A stretch of 64,000 nucleotides of DNA from Pedobacter sp. MC2016-05 (GTDB lineage Bacteria; Bacteroidota; Bacteroidia; Sphingobacteriales; Sphingobacteriaceae): assembly GCF_026239735.1 (NCBI RefSeq), contig NZ_JAPIVT010000001.1:558001-622000 (forward strand), in the 5' to 3' direction. Below are positions 63,872-64,000 of the stretch, piece by piece. The notes under the pieces were generated by a model. It made no database searches and was not told where the DNA came from. It saw only the letters and a list, made by a program, of their open reading frames with translations. The translations under genes and the position numbers were made by a program. How positions within the stretch are numbered: position 1 is the first letter of the stretch; every line of letters begins with the position of its first letter.

Positions 63872-64000
63872 TAGCATTAATCTATAAAAGTATTAAAAGC
63901 TTTTTCTATCAATTAAAATTTAAGAATAAAAATGTCAGATTTTTGAGTGGTAATATTATTACCAAAGACTGCGTATTTGAGGGTTACAATTCTATTGGTA
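63868..64000 (+). CDS. Start of a probable beta-helix acyltransferase (partial)
   Basis: An ATG overlapping the previous stop by 4 bases opens a frame to the right edge. About 44 codons are visible: a basic, amphipathic N-terminus (YKSIKSFFYQLKFKN) and then NIITKDCVFEGYNSIG, which is like the first coils of hexapeptide acyltransferases. The rest is beyond the window. Confidence 0.65.
   Translation, partial: MIALIYKSIKSFFYQLKFKNKNVRFLSGNIITKDCVFEGYNSIG

Overview
The window looks like one long polysaccharide-biosynthesis and cell-surface island from an AT-rich Bacteroidota genome, most likely the Sphingobacteriaceae (Pedobacter/Mucilaginibacter-like). This rests on the type IX secretion (T9SS) type B C-terminal domains, PorP/SprF and PorE-like proteins, Wzi and RemB-like outer-membrane barrels, poor Shine-Dalgarno signals, and at least one textbook Bacteroidota promoter (TTTG-N19-TAnnTTTG at 56789-56819). 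I saw no rRNA, tRNA, CRISPR array or intact insertion sequence.

Region A (1-18070, + strand) is a Wzx/Wzy-type glycan locus: a chain-length regulator, a flippase, several glycosyltransferases, acyltransferases, an EpsG-like polymerase and a beta-helix protein. It ends in a contiguous block that reads as a UDP-N,N'-diacetylbacillosamine pathway plus its phosphoglycosyl transferase (pglC-pglD-pglE-pglF order), followed by a RemB/Wzi-like outer-membrane protein.

Region B (18071-22582) has a structured 0.7-kb spacer. It is followed by a receiver-only protein whose phospho-acceptor Asp is Glu, overlapping a second phosphoglycosyl transferase that carries its own degenerate, Glu-substituted receiver at the N-terminus. 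A T9SS type B cargo protein follows. Region C (22929-29601, - strand) is a compact three-gene T9SS module: a 1203-residue repeat adhesin with a lectin-like head, PorP/SprF, and a PorE-like TPR/propeller/OmpA protein.

Region D (29896-38598) is a second exopolysaccharide system built on a half-size TolC protein, a Wzz-like protein with a tail-less kinase-like domain, a membrane GT2, a Wzy/ligase-like protein, a 27-residue membrane peptide, an acyltransferase and a GT-B enzyme. Region E (38682-51493) mixes strands: galE and UDP-xylose synthase, a fucosyltransferase-like gene, another flippase, and many GT2/GT4 enzymes, including a duplicated GT2 pair that flanks an opposing gene. A likely small RNA lies on the - strand at about 49002-49088.

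Region F (51494-64000) holds two overlapping tiny genes (a membrane peptide and a zinc-ribbon protein), two tandem wzi genes, and then a CpsB-like phosphatase, Wza, Wzc (with a Gly-Tyr repeat tail), Wzx, a pyruvyl-transferase-family protein, a glycosyltransferase and the start of an acyltransferase. In total there are three flippases, three Wzz/Wzc proteins and two initiating transferases, so the window probably encodes at least three separate surface glycans plus the T9SS surface proteins that may work with them.
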